NCBI RefSeq assembly: GCF_001941825.1
Contig: NZ_CP019038.1
Coordinates: 3,658,001-3,722,000 of the forward strand
Direction of reading: 5' to 3'
From: Massilia putida
GTDB taxonomy: Bacteria; Pseudomonadota; Gammaproteobacteria; Burkholderiales; Burkholderiaceae_D
Length of the DNA: 64,000 nt
Part shown: in pieces, positions 45,826 to 54,523 of the stretch
Position numbering within the stretch: position 1 is the first letter of the stretch
Layout: each line of letters opens with the position of its first letter
Notes under the pieces: model-generated
What the model was told of the DNA's origin: nothing
The model's input: only the letters and a program-made list of their open reading frames with translations
Databases searched by the model: none
Position numbers and translations under genes: made by a program

Positions 45826-47571
45826 ATGAACCCTTCTCCGCCCGATCGCCTGCGCACGCGGCTCTCGCAGCTGCTGCGCGCCAATGCCATCCTGCTATGG
45901 GCGGCGCTGGTCGGCTTCGTCGGCGCACTGGCGACGCTCCTGTTCCGCGACGGCCTGACGCTGCTGCAGGCGCTGCTGTTCGGCCGCAGCGGCTCCTTCG
46001 TCGACATCGCGACCGCCCTGCCCTGGCAGGCGCGCCTCCTGACGCCGTGCGCCGGCGGCCTGCTCGCGGGCTGCCTGCTGGTGCTGGCCCGGCGCCACGC
46101 GGCCGGCGCGCGCGCCGACTACATGGAAGTGGTGGCCGTCGGCGACGGCAAGGTGCCGGTACAGCTCACACTCGTGAACAGCGTGTCGTCGCTGCTGTCG
46201 ATCGCATCCGGCGGCTCGATCGGCCGCGAAGGGTCGATGATCCAGCTGGCCGCGATGAGCGCATCCGTCGTCGGCCGCATCGCCCGCTTCAACACCGTGC
46301 GCCTGCGCCTGCTCGTGGCCTGCGGCGCGGCGGCCGGCATCGCGGCGGCCTACAACGCGCCCATCGCCAGCGCGTTTTTCGTCACCGAGATCATCCTCGG
46401 CGCGATCACGATGAACAGCCTCGGACCGATCATGGTCTCCGCCGTCGTCGCCAACATCACCATGCGCCGCCTGCCCGGCTATCACCCCACGTACGAGATG
46501 CCGGCCTTCGCGCCGATCGCCAACCTGGAAGTCGTCTGGTTCGTCGCGCTCGGCGTGCTCGCGGGCCTGATCGCGCCGGCCTTCCTGTACGCGCTGCAGC
46601 GTACGCGCCGCCTGTTCGCGGGCAGCAGGCTGCCGTTGCCGCTGCGCCTCGCGCTCGGCGGCCTGGGCGTGGGCGCCATCTCCATTTGGACACCCCAGGT
46701 CTGGGGCAACGGCTACAGCGTCGTGAACGCGCTGCTGCACCAATCGTGGCTGTGGCAGGCCGTGCTCGTGGTCCTCGTCTGCAAGATCGCGGCCACCCTG
46801 CTCACCAGCGGTTCCGGCGCCATCGGCGGCATCTTCACGCCCACGCTGTTCGTCGGCGCGGCCATGGGCCATTTGTTCGCGCTGGTGCCGCAGGTACTCT
46901 GGCCGGAGACGGCGGCGGCACCGGCGGCCTTCGTCGCCGTCGGCATGGGCGCCATGCTCGCCGCCGCGACGAGCGCACCGCTGATGGCGATCCTGATGAT
47001 TTTCGAGATGACGCTCAGTTATTCGTTGATGCTGCCGCTGATGCTGGCCTGCGTGGTCGCGTATGGCGTCGCGCGCGCCGTGAACGGTCCGTCGATGTAC
47101 GAGATCACGGCCCGCCGCGCGGCCGACGAGCAAGAACGCGAGCGCCTGCGCGCGATCCGCATGCAGGAACTGATCCGCCCCGCCGACACCGTCCTGCCGC
47201 TGGACGCCCCCATCGCCCACGCCGCCGCGCTGTTCCGCCAGCATCCCGTGAAATACGTCTACCTCGTCGACGACGCGCGGCGCTACCGCGGCGTGGTGGC
47301 CCTGCACGACGTCGCCGCGCTGTACCAGCAGGACGAGGCGTCCGCCCGCACCTGCGCCGACATCGCCCGGCCCGACGCGCTGCCGGTCGTCAGCGCCGAC
47401 ATGGGGCTGGACGAGGCGCTGCGCCAGTTCATGCGCCACTTCGGCGAGCGCTTGCCGGCCGTGCGCAGCGCGGCCGATCCGGAGCTGCTCGGGGCGGTGC
47501 ACAAGACGGATGTGCTGGATGCGTATGTCAGGTTGAATCGGGTGCCGGTGGGGGGGCAGGTGGAGACGTGA
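45826..47571 (+). CDS. ClC-family chloride channel/transporter with CBS domains (ClcB-like)
   Basis: 581 residues. Ten or more membrane segments to about residue 420, with the ClC motifs GGSIGREGSMIQLAA near 125 (the gating Glu is in GREG) and GSGAIGGIFTPTLFVGAAMGH near 326. The usual first filter motif GSGIP is not recognisable and the GREGP proline is replaced by Ser. Two CBS domains occupy about 450-575 (ADTVLPLDAPIAHAAALF, RYRGVVALHDVAALY). It probably moves chloride across the inner membrane. No operon partner. Confidence 0.88.
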   Translation: MNPSPPDRLRTRLSQLLRANAILLWAALVGFVGALATLLFRDGLTLLQALLFGRSGSFVDIATALPWQARLLTPCAGGLLAGCLLVLARRHAAGARADYMEVVAVGDGKVPVQLTLVNSVSSLLSIASGGSIGREGSMIQLAAMSASVVGRIARFNTVRLRLLVACGAAAGIAAAYNAPIASAFFVTEIILGAITMNSLGPIMVSAVVANITMRRLPGYHPTYEMPAFAPIANLEVVWFVALGVLAGLIAPAFLYALQRTRRLFAGSRLPLPLRLALGGLGVGAISIWTPQVWGNGYSVVNALLHQSWLWQAVLVVLVCKIAATLLTSGSGAIGGIFTPTLFVGAAMGHLFALVPQVLWPETAAAPAAFVAVGMGAMLAAATSAPLMAILMIFEMTLSYSLMLPLMLACVVAYGVARAVNGPSMYEITARRAADEQERERLRAIRMQELIRPADTVLPLDAPIAHAAALFRQHPVKYVYLVDDARRYRGVVALHDVAALYQQDEASARTCADIARPDALPVVSADMGLDEALRQFMRHFGERLPAVRSAADPELLGAVHKTDVLDAYVRLNRVPVGGQVET

Positions 47572-47831
47572 AAATGACGCGTTTGTTCACCATTTTTCTT
47601 TGGGAAGACTTGGACGTCGACGCAGCGGTCTTGCTCACGATTGGCGCATGAAAGTTGTGGTACGACTGCGAAATCGAGAACAAAGTCGATCGCTATGCGC
47701 TGCCACTCGACGTAAAAAACAGGCTCGGCAATGCACGGCACACTCTGCTAGTCAGTCCCCCGAGCCCTGACATGACACTCGTGTCACCCTGTAGACAAGT
47801 TGCTGAGCCAGTTCGAGCTCGGGCTTCGGGA

Positions 47832-48140
47832 CTAGTCACGTAGCGCCTGCACCCCCGTCCGCTCGTAATGCCGCATCTCTTCAAGCTGACCGACAAACGG
47901 CCTGACGCTCGCAAAGAACTCGCGGAATTCGGGGCTCTTGCGGAAACCCTCCATATGCCCTTCGACCGAATCCCATTCGATCCGCAGAATGAATGACGTC
48001 GGCTCTTCCATGCACCGGCTCAACTCGAAGCCGAGGCAGTGACTGGATTTGCGCAGCGCCTCGCCTGCGGTCGCGTAGGCGGCAATGAACTGGTCGGCCT
48101 GGCCGGCCGGTATCTTGTAGCGGACATATTCGGTCACCAT
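47832..48140 (-). CDS. Antibiotic-biosynthesis monooxygenase (ABM) domain protein
   Basis: 102 residues, a single dimeric alpha/beta ferredoxin-like ABM domain: VTEYVRYKIPAGQADQFIAAYA at the start and FILRIEWDSVEGHMEGFRKSPEFREFF in the middle (in part). Relatives include quinol monooxygenases, heme-degrading enzymes and small-molecule sensors. It is the last gene of the LacI-controlled operon, 18 bases after the porin gene, so oxidation of an intermediate of the imported compound is an inference. Confidence 0.82.
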   Translation of the reverse strand: MVTEYVRYKIPAGQADQFIAAYATAGEALRKSSHCLGFELSRCMEEPTSFILRIEWDSVEGHMEGFRKSPEFREFFASVRPFVGQLEEMRHYERTGVQALRD

Positions 48141-48158
48141 GGTGCGCTCTAATCCTGA

Positions 48159-49241
48159 CTAGAATTTCTGCCTCAACCCCACGATGGCCGTGGTCGCCCG
48201 CTCCTGCGCCGTCACCTTGTCGAACATGCCGACCACATACAGGTCGACCCGTTTGGACAGGAGATAATCGTACCCGAAGGATACCGTGTTGCGCGACAGC
48301 GTGCCGCCCACGGGATTGCCCAGGCGGCGCGTATTCGCCCACGACAGCAAAACGGCGCCGCGTCCCACCGGCGCGCTGGCGCCGAGCTGGCCGGTCTTGT
48401 CGCTCGAGTTCGAGCTGTTCGCCGTCTTCTGGAATGTTCCGAACAGCTTGACCGCCGTGAAGTCGTAGGTGGCGCCGACGAACCAGGCGCTCTGACGCGC
48501 GGGCGAACCCACCGTGTTCAATGCCGAGACCGGGCCGCCCGCGTCGAGCGGGTTGTTGACTTCGACGCGCTGCGCATAGGCCGCGGCCGCGAACGGTCCC
48601 TGGGCGTAGGACAGGCGCGCGCCAATGTTGTTCTTGCCCGCATGGCCGGCCGCTTCGCCGAACTGGACGTGCAAATCGGCGACGAGACCGTGGAATTCCG
48701 GGGTCGTGTACGACACCTGGTTGCTCCAGCCGGTGTCGCCCGCGATCGCGTTACGCCACACGAAGCGGTCGCCGTTCGTCTGCACGTAGGAATGCAGCAG
48801 CAGGGGCGACACCACGGTGGAATTGCCGAAAGGGTTGAAGCGCACGGCCGGGAAGAAGTTGGGGCTGACGTACGAGCCCAGATGGATGGCGCCGAAGCGG
48901 CCACGCAGGCCGATGTTGGCGTCGCGCGAAAACATCGTATCGCCCGGGAAGCGGCCCTGCATGCCCGTATCGGGCTTGTAGAACGATGTCAGCGCGAACT
49001 CGGCCTGCATACCGTCGCCCAGGTCCTCGGCGCCGACCAGGCCGAACCACGACGTCGACATGCCGCCCGGGCCGACGTTCGTCACGCCATGCGACATGCC
49101 GCTCAAGCGGTTCGAACCGACGTAGGCATCGATCAGGCCCGTCAACCGGATGCTTGACTGCGCGTGCGCCCCCGATGCCGCGGCCGCGCACAGCGCGACT
49201 GCGATGCCCTCTTTCCAGCGATAGCCATGTCTCCTCATCAT
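48159..49241 (-). CDS. Outer-membrane porin (Burkholderiales type)
   Basis: 360 residues. Signal peptide about 1-27 (ASGAHAQ) followed by SSIRLTGLIDAYVGSN, a 16-strand porin barrel with the PEFRG-like L3 region replaced by FPGDTMFSRDANIGLRGRFGAIHLG, and the C-terminal strand TTAIVGLRQKF ending in Phe, needed for barrel assembly. A second ATG one codon later (49238) is equally possible. It lies in the nucleobase-type operon and presumably admits the substrate of the NCS2 permease. Confidence 0.9.
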   Translation of the reverse strand: MMRRHGYRWKEGIAVALCAAAASGAHAQSSIRLTGLIDAYVGSNRLSGMSHGVTNVGPGGMSTSWFGLVGAEDLGDGMQAEFALTSFYKPDTGMQGRFPGDTMFSRDANIGLRGRFGAIHLGSYVSPNFFPAVRFNPFGNSTVVSPLLLHSYVQTNGDRFVWRNAIAGDTGWSNQVSYTTPEFHGLVADLHVQFGEAAGHAGKNNIGARLSYAQGPFAAAAYAQRVEVNNPLDAGGPVSALNTVGSPARQSAWFVGATYDFTAVKLFGTFQKTANSSNSSDKTGQLGASAPVGRGAVLLSWANTRRLGNPVGGTLSRNTVSFGYDYLLSKRVDLYVVGMFDKVTAQERATTAIVGLRQKF

Positions 49242-49285
49242 GCGTCTCCTTGTCGTTGTGATGTCGATGGGTACAGCGTGTCGTG

Positions 49286-49996
49286 CTAGTGATGGACCAG
49301 AATGAACAGGCCGGATACGATCGCGAAGGCCAGCACCGCGACGCGCAGGAAGCGGGCGTCGATCCGCCGGTAGAACGCCTGGCTGGCGACGACGCCGATC
49401 GCGAGCGGTGGCATGGCCCAGGCCAGTGCGGGCAGCACCGTCGCGTCGATGCGCCCCATGACCGCCAGCGCGCCAAGCGAGATCAGCTCACCGATCAGGA
49501 AGCACAGTGCCACCGAGGAGCGCAGCGTCGGCGCCGGCTTGTGCTGGTAGACCAGCGCCAGCGGCGGGCCGCCGATACCGGTCGCGGTCTCGGTGATGCC
49601 GGTGAAGACGCCGGTCGACAGGAAAGCGCGCCGGCCGGGCGAAAAGGCAGGCAAGATAAGCGTTGCGACGGCCGCCAGGATAGTGGTCGCGCCGACCACC
49701 AGATTGAGCGACGCCGCCGGCAGCACCACCAGCACCGCGAGGCCGCCGAAGGTGCCGGCGGTGCGTCCGGCCGTGATCCAGCTGACGCCGTGCCGGTCGA
49801 GCGCGCGCCATTCGCGCCAGGCCACGTAGGCGTTCAAGGGAATCATCAGCAGGAGCAGGCCGGCCGGCAGCAGGTCCGGCCGCAGAATGCCCAGCACCGG
49901 CGCCACGATCAGGGCGAAGCCCATCCCGGTCACGCCCTGGATGAATGTGCCGACGAAGACGGCGACGGCGATGAAGCCCAGGATCTGCGCGCTCAT
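49286..49996 (-). CDS. TauE/SafE family membrane transporter
   Basis: 236 residues from the ATG at 49994-49996, which overlaps the amidohydrolase stop (ATGA). About eight membrane segments; the family repeats are visible as FVGTFIQGVTGMGFALIVAPV near 14 and GVFTGITETATGIGGPPLALVY near 132 (in part). TauE/SafE proteins move sulfite, sulfonates or other organic anions. Context suggests export or import of an acidic product of the imported compound. Confidence 0.87.
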   Translation of the reverse strand: MSAQILGFIAVAVFVGTFIQGVTGMGFALIVAPVLGILRPDLLPAGLLLLMIPLNAYVAWREWRALDRHGVSWITAGRTAGTFGGLAVLVVLPAASLNLVVGATTILAAVATLILPAFSPGRRAFLSTGVFTGITETATGIGGPPLALVYQHKPAPTLRSSVALCFLIGELISLGALAVMGRIDATVLPALAWAMPPLAIGVVASQAFYRRIDARFLRVAVLAFAIVSGLFILVHH

Positions 49997-51411
49997 TCGG
50001 CCGCTCCCGGACGGCCACCTGCCTGGCTGGCGCGCCTGTGGTCCGCCGCGAAGGCGTGCAGCTTCCTGATCGGCGCGGCCGCCACGACCTTGGCCGCCAC
50101 GTCGGATACGGCGTCCATGAGGGCCTTGCCGTCCCAATCCACCGGCCAGCCATCGAGCAGCTGCAACCTGCCGGCCACGAAGACGGCCATGATCTGGCTG
50201 CGATTGCACAGCCGGACCAGTTCCCAGCTCAGGTCCCAGGACGGCGTCATTTCCGGGACGTCGAGATCCACCAGCAGGAAATCCGCGCTCTTGCCGGCGG
50301 CAATGTCCCCGGTGATGCTGTCCATCCCCAGCACTTGCGCGCCGCGCCGGGTGCCGAGATCCAGCCATGTCCAGCCAGCGCCGCACGACGAGTCGCCGAC
50401 GCCGAGGCCGAACGCGAACCGCTGCGCGGACTCCGCATGGTCGAGCAGGCGGAAACCGTCGCTGCGCGTACCGTCGGTGCCCAGGCCGAGACGGATGCCG
50501 AAGACGTCCATCAGGTGCGCCGGCGCCACCGCGTTGCCCTTCCAGGCGCTGGCCACCGGGTTGTAGCTGACGGCGGCGCCGGAATCGCGCAGCATGGCCA
50601 GCTCTTCCGGCGTCACCAGCGTCGCATGCGCCAGCAGCGCTTGCGGCCCCAGGGCGCCGATATGGTGCAGGTGCTCGATCGGGCGGCGGCGCTGCTGTTC
50701 GATCGAGCGCTCGACCGCGACGAGATGCTCGTTCACGTGCGTCTGGAACATGCAATCCGATTCCGCGCACAGGTCCGACACCCATTTCAGCATGCGGTCG
50801 GTGGCCGCTTCCGAGATCGAGATCGCCAGCGAAGGCTGGACCAGCGGATCGCTGTGCCATTGCGCGATGTGATCCTCGGCCCGTTCGCGGATCCCGGCCG
50901 CATCCTGCGCCGCGCCGCCCACGTCGTTGCAGATGAGGCCAAGGACGCATCGGATGCCGGCGTCCGACGTGGCCCTGGCGACCGCGCCGATGGTGCCGCC
51001 GGCACGGGTGCCGGCGTCGCACACGGTGGTGAAGCCGCCGCGCAGCGCCTCCAGCGCCGCCAGCTTGGACGCGAGGTACAGATGCTCTTCTTCCAGGCGG
51101 CCTTCGAGCGGCACCCAGACGCGCCGGAAGATTTCCGACGGCTCGCCGAACACGAGCGACTTGCCGAACGATTGGGTGACATGGTGATGGGTGTCGATAA
51201 AGCCAGGCATCATCAGCGTGCGCGCCAGTTCACGCACCGGTATGCCGGGGTACCGGGTCTTGAGCAGCACGGCCGGTGCCACCTCCTTGAACTTGCCGTG
51301 GCTGACGACCACGCCGTAGCCCTGCACGGGACCGCTGGCGAGCAGCAGCCAATCGGGAATGAGCAGTTGCTCGTCGTGGCGGAATTCTTTTGCTGTGAGA
51401 CCTGATTTCAT
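49993..51411 (-). CDS. Amidohydrolase-family deaminase/hydrolase (TRZ/ATZ-like)
   Basis: 472 residues. Metal-dependent amidohydrolase barrel with ligands His75 and His77 in GFIDTHHH, His225 in THVNEH, His262 in LLAHAT and Asp313 in GLGTDGT, the mononuclear set seen in guanine deaminase, chlorohydrolases and isoxanthopterin deaminase. Glu228 in VNEH is the expected general acid/base. Adjacent NCS2 nucleobase permease and LacI operator support a heterocyclic, purine- or pterin-like substrate. It begins 9 bases after the permease gene. Exact reaction not determinable from sequence. Confidence 0.85.
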   Translation of the reverse strand: MKSGLTAKEFRHDEQLLIPDWLLLASGPVQGYGVVVSHGKFKEVAPAVLLKTRYPGIPVRELARTLMMPGFIDTHHHVTQSFGKSLVFGEPSEIFRRVWVPLEGRLEEEHLYLASKLAALEALRGGFTTVCDAGTRAGGTIGAVARATSDAGIRCVLGLICNDVGGAAQDAAGIRERAEDHIAQWHSDPLVQPSLAISISEAATDRMLKWVSDLCAESDCMFQTHVNEHLVAVERSIEQQRRRPIEHLHHIGALGPQALLAHATLVTPEELAMLRDSGAAVSYNPVASAWKGNAVAPAHLMDVFGIRLGLGTDGTRSDGFRLLDHAESAQRFAFGLGVGDSSCGAGWTWLDLGTRRGAQVLGMDSITGDIAAGKSADFLLVDLDVPEMTPSWDLSWELVRLCNRSQIMAVFVAGRLQLLDGWPVDWDGKALMDAVSDVAAKVVAAAPIRKLHAFAADHRRASQAGGRPGAAE

Positions 51412-51420
51412 GGTGTGCCT

Positions 51421-52830
51421 TTAGTGCTTTTCTTTGTTACCGAAGTGGAAGAAGAGGAAATTCAATGCGGCCGCCGTGATGGCCCCCATGGCGACGCCAT
51501 TGCTCAGGAACATCCGTACGCCGGGCGGGAAGTTGACGTACAGGCCGGGAATGAGGATGGGCAGCAGGCCGGCGCACAACGCCACCGCGAGGATGTACAT
51601 GTTGGCGTGGTTGCGCAGGTCGGACCGGCGCAGCATGTCGATGCCCATGATCCCGACGATCGCGAAGACGATCACGCCGGTGCCGCCGACGACCGCTTCG
51701 GGCACCAGGCTGAGCAGTTTCGTCAGCGGCGCCAGCAGGCCGAACACGATCAGGATCACGCCGGACACCATCGTCACGAAGCGCGACCGCACGCCGGTGG
51801 CCCGCACGACGCCGATGTTTTCGCCGCTTGTGACGATCAGCGACGTGCCGAACAGCGCGCCGACGAGCGACATCACGGCGTCGCCGCGGATCGTCTTCGG
51901 CACGTCGCGCTGCTGGTCGATGTCCTTGCCGACGGCTTCGCCGATGGCGACCGTCTGACCGGTCGCCTCCACCATCGAAATCACCGAGAAAATAATCAGC
52001 GGCAGCGCCGCCACTACATCGAATTGCGGCAGCCCGAAAGGCAGCAGCACGGGCGCGCTGAACAGGGGCCACAGCGCGACGGTGCCCACCTTGAACACGC
52101 CGCAGGCCGCGGCGGCCAACGTGCCCGCCACGAGTCCCAGCAGGATCGCCAGCTGGCACCAGATGCCTTTCAGCGTGCGCGAGAACAGGACGGTGAACAG
52201 GATCGTCGCGAATGCCAGGAAGATGTTCGTCGGGGCCGCGAAGCCGGGCGTGCCGGGATTGCCGGTGATGAGCAGGCCGGACACCTTGACGAGATTGACC
52301 GACACCAGCAGCAGCATCGTCCCCACCACCAGCGACGGGAAGAAGCGCAGGCAACGCCGGAACACGGGCAGCAGGACGAAGTAGGCCAGCCCGGTCAGCA
52401 GCACGGCGCCGGCGGCGGTCTGCAGATTGGTTTGCTGCGCGATCAGGATGAACAGCACGACGGGCGCGCCGCCGGGCAGCATGATGAACGGCAGGCGCGC
52501 CCCGATACCGCGCGGGCCGATGGACTGCAGCATGCTGCCGAGGCCGCACATCACGAACGTCGCGCTCAGCAGGTTGATCGTCAGCGCCTGCGACAGGCCC
52601 AGCGCCTTGGCCATCATGAACACCGAAGCGATCGGCGCGGCCGCCATCACGAGTACGTGCTGCAGGCCGAAGAGCAGCAGCTTGCCCGTCGCCAGCCGTT
52701 CATCGACGGCCGCCACGGGATGGGATTGCGCCGCCGTGTCCAAGAGCGGAACGCGCGGCGGATGGTATGTGTTGTTGTGCTCAACTACTGTCTCCTCGGC
52801 GGAGACAGCCTGTGCGAGATGGTCTGCCAT
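51421..52830 (-). CDS. NCS2-family nucleobase:cation symporter
   Basis: 469 residues from the ATG at 52828-52830 behind GGAGGAAT. Twelve to fourteen membrane segments; GLQHVLVMAAAPIASVFMMA near 48 is the QH-motif segment of the xanthine/uracil permease family, and the conserved acidic and NAT-signature regions lie near MVEATGQTVAIGEAVG (about 285) and NIGVVRATGVRSRFV (about 333). The N-terminal 45-residue tail is longer than usual. It imports a purine-like or related compound. First gene of the operon behind two LacI operators. Confidence 0.9.
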   Translation of the reverse strand: MADHLAQAVSAEETVVEHNNTYHPPRVPLLDTAAQSHPVAAVDERLATGKLLLFGLQHVLVMAAAPIASVFMMAKALGLSQALTINLLSATFVMCGLGSMLQSIGPRGIGARLPFIMLPGGAPVVLFILIAQQTNLQTAAGAVLLTGLAYFVLLPVFRRCLRFFPSLVVGTMLLLVSVNLVKVSGLLITGNPGTPGFAAPTNIFLAFATILFTVLFSRTLKGIWCQLAILLGLVAGTLAAAACGVFKVGTVALWPLFSAPVLLPFGLPQFDVVAALPLIIFSVISMVEATGQTVAIGEAVGKDIDQQRDVPKTIRGDAVMSLVGALFGTSLIVTSGENIGVVRATGVRSRFVTMVSGVILIVFGLLAPLTKLLSLVPEAVVGGTGVIVFAIVGIMGIDMLRRSDLRNHANMYILAVALCAGLLPILIPGLYVNFPPGVRMFLSNGVAMGAITAAALNFLFFHFGNKEKH

Positions 52831-52938
52831 TGATTCCTCCAAGTGTTGCGTTTGTCGTGCGCGTCCGGCGGCCGGCAATGGATGGTTCCGGCGCGCCGAC
52901 TCTCTGGTCGGCTTGCTTCCGGCATTGCGCAGTGTCAC

Positions 52939-52954
52939 CCCAAAACGTTTTGGG
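52939..52954. promoter_or_regulatory. LacI-family operator, promoter-proximal
   Basis: CCCAAAACGTTTTGGG, a perfect 16-base palindrome with central CG, 109 bases upstream of the NCS2 permease start. The inner 14 bases recur exactly at 53052-53065. Both lie in the 297-base gap between the lacI-type gene and the permease gene, which otherwise holds no gene. Confidence 0.75.
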
Positions 52955-53051
52955 ATCCAGGCGAGCGTTTTCCTTGCGCGAAGCAAAAAAATCGCCGTTC
53001 ACACTGTCTGTGAGCCAGGATTATCTGGAATCGGGTTGATCCGCATCGACC

Positions 53052-53065
53052 CCAAAACGTTTTGG
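53052..53065. promoter_or_regulatory. LacI-family operator, distal
   Basis: CCAAAACGTTTTGG, a perfect 14-base palindrome, 62 bases beyond the stop of the LacI-type gene. The centre is 112 bases from the proximal operator, so a tetrameric or paired repressor could loop the DNA. Confidence 0.75.
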
Positions 53066-53127
53066 TAAGTGTATGCGATGTTCGTACCGTGCGCAAGCAC
53101 GGCCGCGACTGTCGTGTGCGACCGACG

Positions 53128-54189
53128 CTACGGCGTGCCGGCGCGCGTCGACGACTTGCGGATCACCAGTTCCGGCGCGGGGCCGGTGACGACGTGGCGG
53201 CGGGTGTCGCCGCAGATGTGTTCGAACAGCAGGGCGACGGCCAGCGCCGACACCTGTTCGAGGTGCAGGTTGACCGCCGTGATCGGCGGATTGGCATTCC
53301 TGGCGCGCAGGCCGTCGTAACGGGTCACGACCATCACGTCGTCGGGCACCCGCCGTTCCAGTTCGCCCAGCGCCTTGATCACCCCGGACGCGAACGCATC
53401 CACCGGGACGCAGATCGCGTCGATGTCCGGATAATCGGCGAGCAGTTCGTGCGCGGCCAGCCGGCCGGCCTCCTCGCCGCCGTACTCGTCGGCCTTGGCG
53501 ACCATCTTGGGAAGACGGTGCTTGCGGATGCACGCGGTGTAGACGCGCTCCATCTCGGCATAGGAATGGCGCTGCTGGGCGCCGACCAGCAGCGCGATAT
53601 GGCGCGCGCCGCGCTCGAGCAGGTGGTCGAGCAACAGCTGGCCCGTCGCGCCGGCCTGGAGGTCGACCTGCGGAATCGACGCATCGGCGTCCGCCACGCA
53701 TCCGATCGACACCACCGACACGCCGCGCTCCTTCAGGCGCCTGATCTGCGGGTCGTCGGCGACCGGTTCCACCATCAGGGCACCGTCGATATCGAGTTGA
53801 TCGATCAATTGGCGCGAGCCTTCCATATGCGGCACGAGGACCAGCGCCTGCCCCTGCTGCAGCGCCGTCTCGGCCGCCACCGCAGCCACTTCCATCATGA
53901 AGCCCAGCCGCGACGACCCGCCCGCCACGGAAAAGGGCATCGAGGACAGCAGCGCGATGCTGTTCGCCCTGCCGGTGCGCAGCCGCTGCGCGCGCACGTT
54001 GGGCCGGTAGCCCAGCGCCTCGGCGATGCGCTTCACCTTCGCCCGCGTGTCCGGGTCGACGTAGCCGCGGTCGTTCAACGCATGGGACACGGTGGTCAGC
54101 GACACGCGGGCCTCCCGCGCCACGTCCTTGATCGTCGTGCGGCGGGCGGGGGCGGTCGGCGTCGCCGGGATTTGTTGGGGTTTCTTCAT
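53128..54189 (-). CDS. LacI-family transcriptional regulator
   Basis: 353 residues from the ATG at 54187-54189. Helix-turn-helix at about 18-65: TTIKDVAREARVSLTTVSHALN followed by the hinge-helix region PNVRAQRLRTGRAN (in part). The rest is a periplasmic-binding-protein-like ligand domain (about 75-340). It is directly upstream of and co-oriented with the NCS2 operon and two perfect LacI-type operators lie in between, so it almost certainly controls that operon, repressing it until a nucleobase-like inducer appears. Confidence 0.92.
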   Translation of the reverse strand: MKKPQQIPATPTAPARRTTIKDVAREARVSLTTVSHALNDRGYVDPDTRAKVKRIAEALGYRPNVRAQRLRTGRANSIALLSSMPFSVAGGSSRLGFMMEVAAVAAETALQQGQALVLVPHMEGSRQLIDQLDIDGALMVEPVADDPQIRRLKERGVSVVSIGCVADADASIPQVDLQAGATGQLLLDHLLERGARHIALLVGAQQRHSYAEMERVYTACIRKHRLPKMVAKADEYGGEEAGRLAAHELLADYPDIDAICVPVDAFASGVIKALGELERRVPDDVMVVTRYDGLRARNANPPITAVNLHLEQVSALAVALLFEHICGDTRRHVVTGPAPELVIRKSSTRAGTP

Positions 54190-54259
54190 TACTGCGGGAT
54201 CGATGTCATTGGGGGAGTTGCAGGTACGGCAACCAGGATGGAAGCATACCGCAAATAGC

Positions 54260-54291
54260 AAAAAAGCCTGCCACTACGAAAGTGGCAGGCT
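54260..54291 (-). terminator. Intrinsic terminator on the minus strand
   Basis: AGCCTGCCACT (54265-54275), loop ACGAA, AGTGGCAGGCT (54281-54291): a perfect 11-bp stem. On the minus strand it is followed by TTTTTT (complement of 54259-54264), a standard intrinsic terminator that stops transcription arriving from the island before it reaches the LacI gene. Confidence 0.75.
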
Positions 54292-54305
54292 CTTGTCAAT
54301 GAATC

Positions 54306-54360
54306 GCGAGAACCGACTGCTTAATTCTCAGAACCATTATGAGCACTAATTCTCGTAAAC
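54306..54360. repeat. GAGAA/TTCTC repeat cluster, candidate recombinase-binding site at island border
   Basis: GAGAA at 54308-54312 and TTCTC at 54325-54329 form inverted arms around 12 bases, and TTCTC recurs at 54350-54354. The longer direct repeat TAATTCTC appears at 54322-54329 and 54347-54354, and AGAACC at 54309-54314 and 54330-54335. Inverted arms flanking a short core are what a tyrosine recombinase core site looks like. The matching right-end site is not in the window. Confidence 0.4.
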
Positions 54361-54413
54361 AGCCTTGCAAGTGAGTAAGTGACTAGCCTCCGGCGCTAGC
54401 TCATCAGGAAAAA

Positions 54414-54448
54414 GTAAACAAAAAGGTCCTCCGGCACGAGTTGTTTAC
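54414..54448. repeat. GTAAACAA/TTGTTTAC inverted repeat at island end
   Basis: GTAAACAA (54414-54421) and TTGTTTAC (54441-54448) are perfectly complementary, separated by 19 bases; the match continues imperfectly outward (GAAAAA against CTTTTC). It may be an accessory site for the recombination proteins or an operator for the small minus-strand gene's downstream region. Confidence 0.4.
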
Positions 54449-54523
54449 ACTTTTCTTGAGCTCCTTCGTTCTCGACGCCTATCCTGAGTGTAGGGCGACA
54501 GGTCAGCAAACCAGGAGGTTTGG

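Larger units (their letters stand above)
54190..54523. other. Intergenic junction: chromosome to island
   Basis: No gene is evident in these 334 bases. They contain a terminator hairpin (54260-54291), a cluster of GAGAA/TTCTC repeats (54306-54360) and a GTAAACAA/TTGTTTAC inverted repeat (54414-54448). Base composition drops from GC-rich to mixed within this stretch, so the island's left border is probably here. No tRNA gene is present. Confidence 0.5.

Noticed and set aside
47572..47831. Possible small gene downstream of the ClC gene
   Set aside because: Only short frames without ribosome sites or recognisable products; treated as empty intergenic DNA.
54190..54523. tRNA-associated attachment site at the island's left end
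   Set aside because: No cloverleaf or CCA-like end could be recognised; the visible hairpin at 54265-54291 is a terminator.
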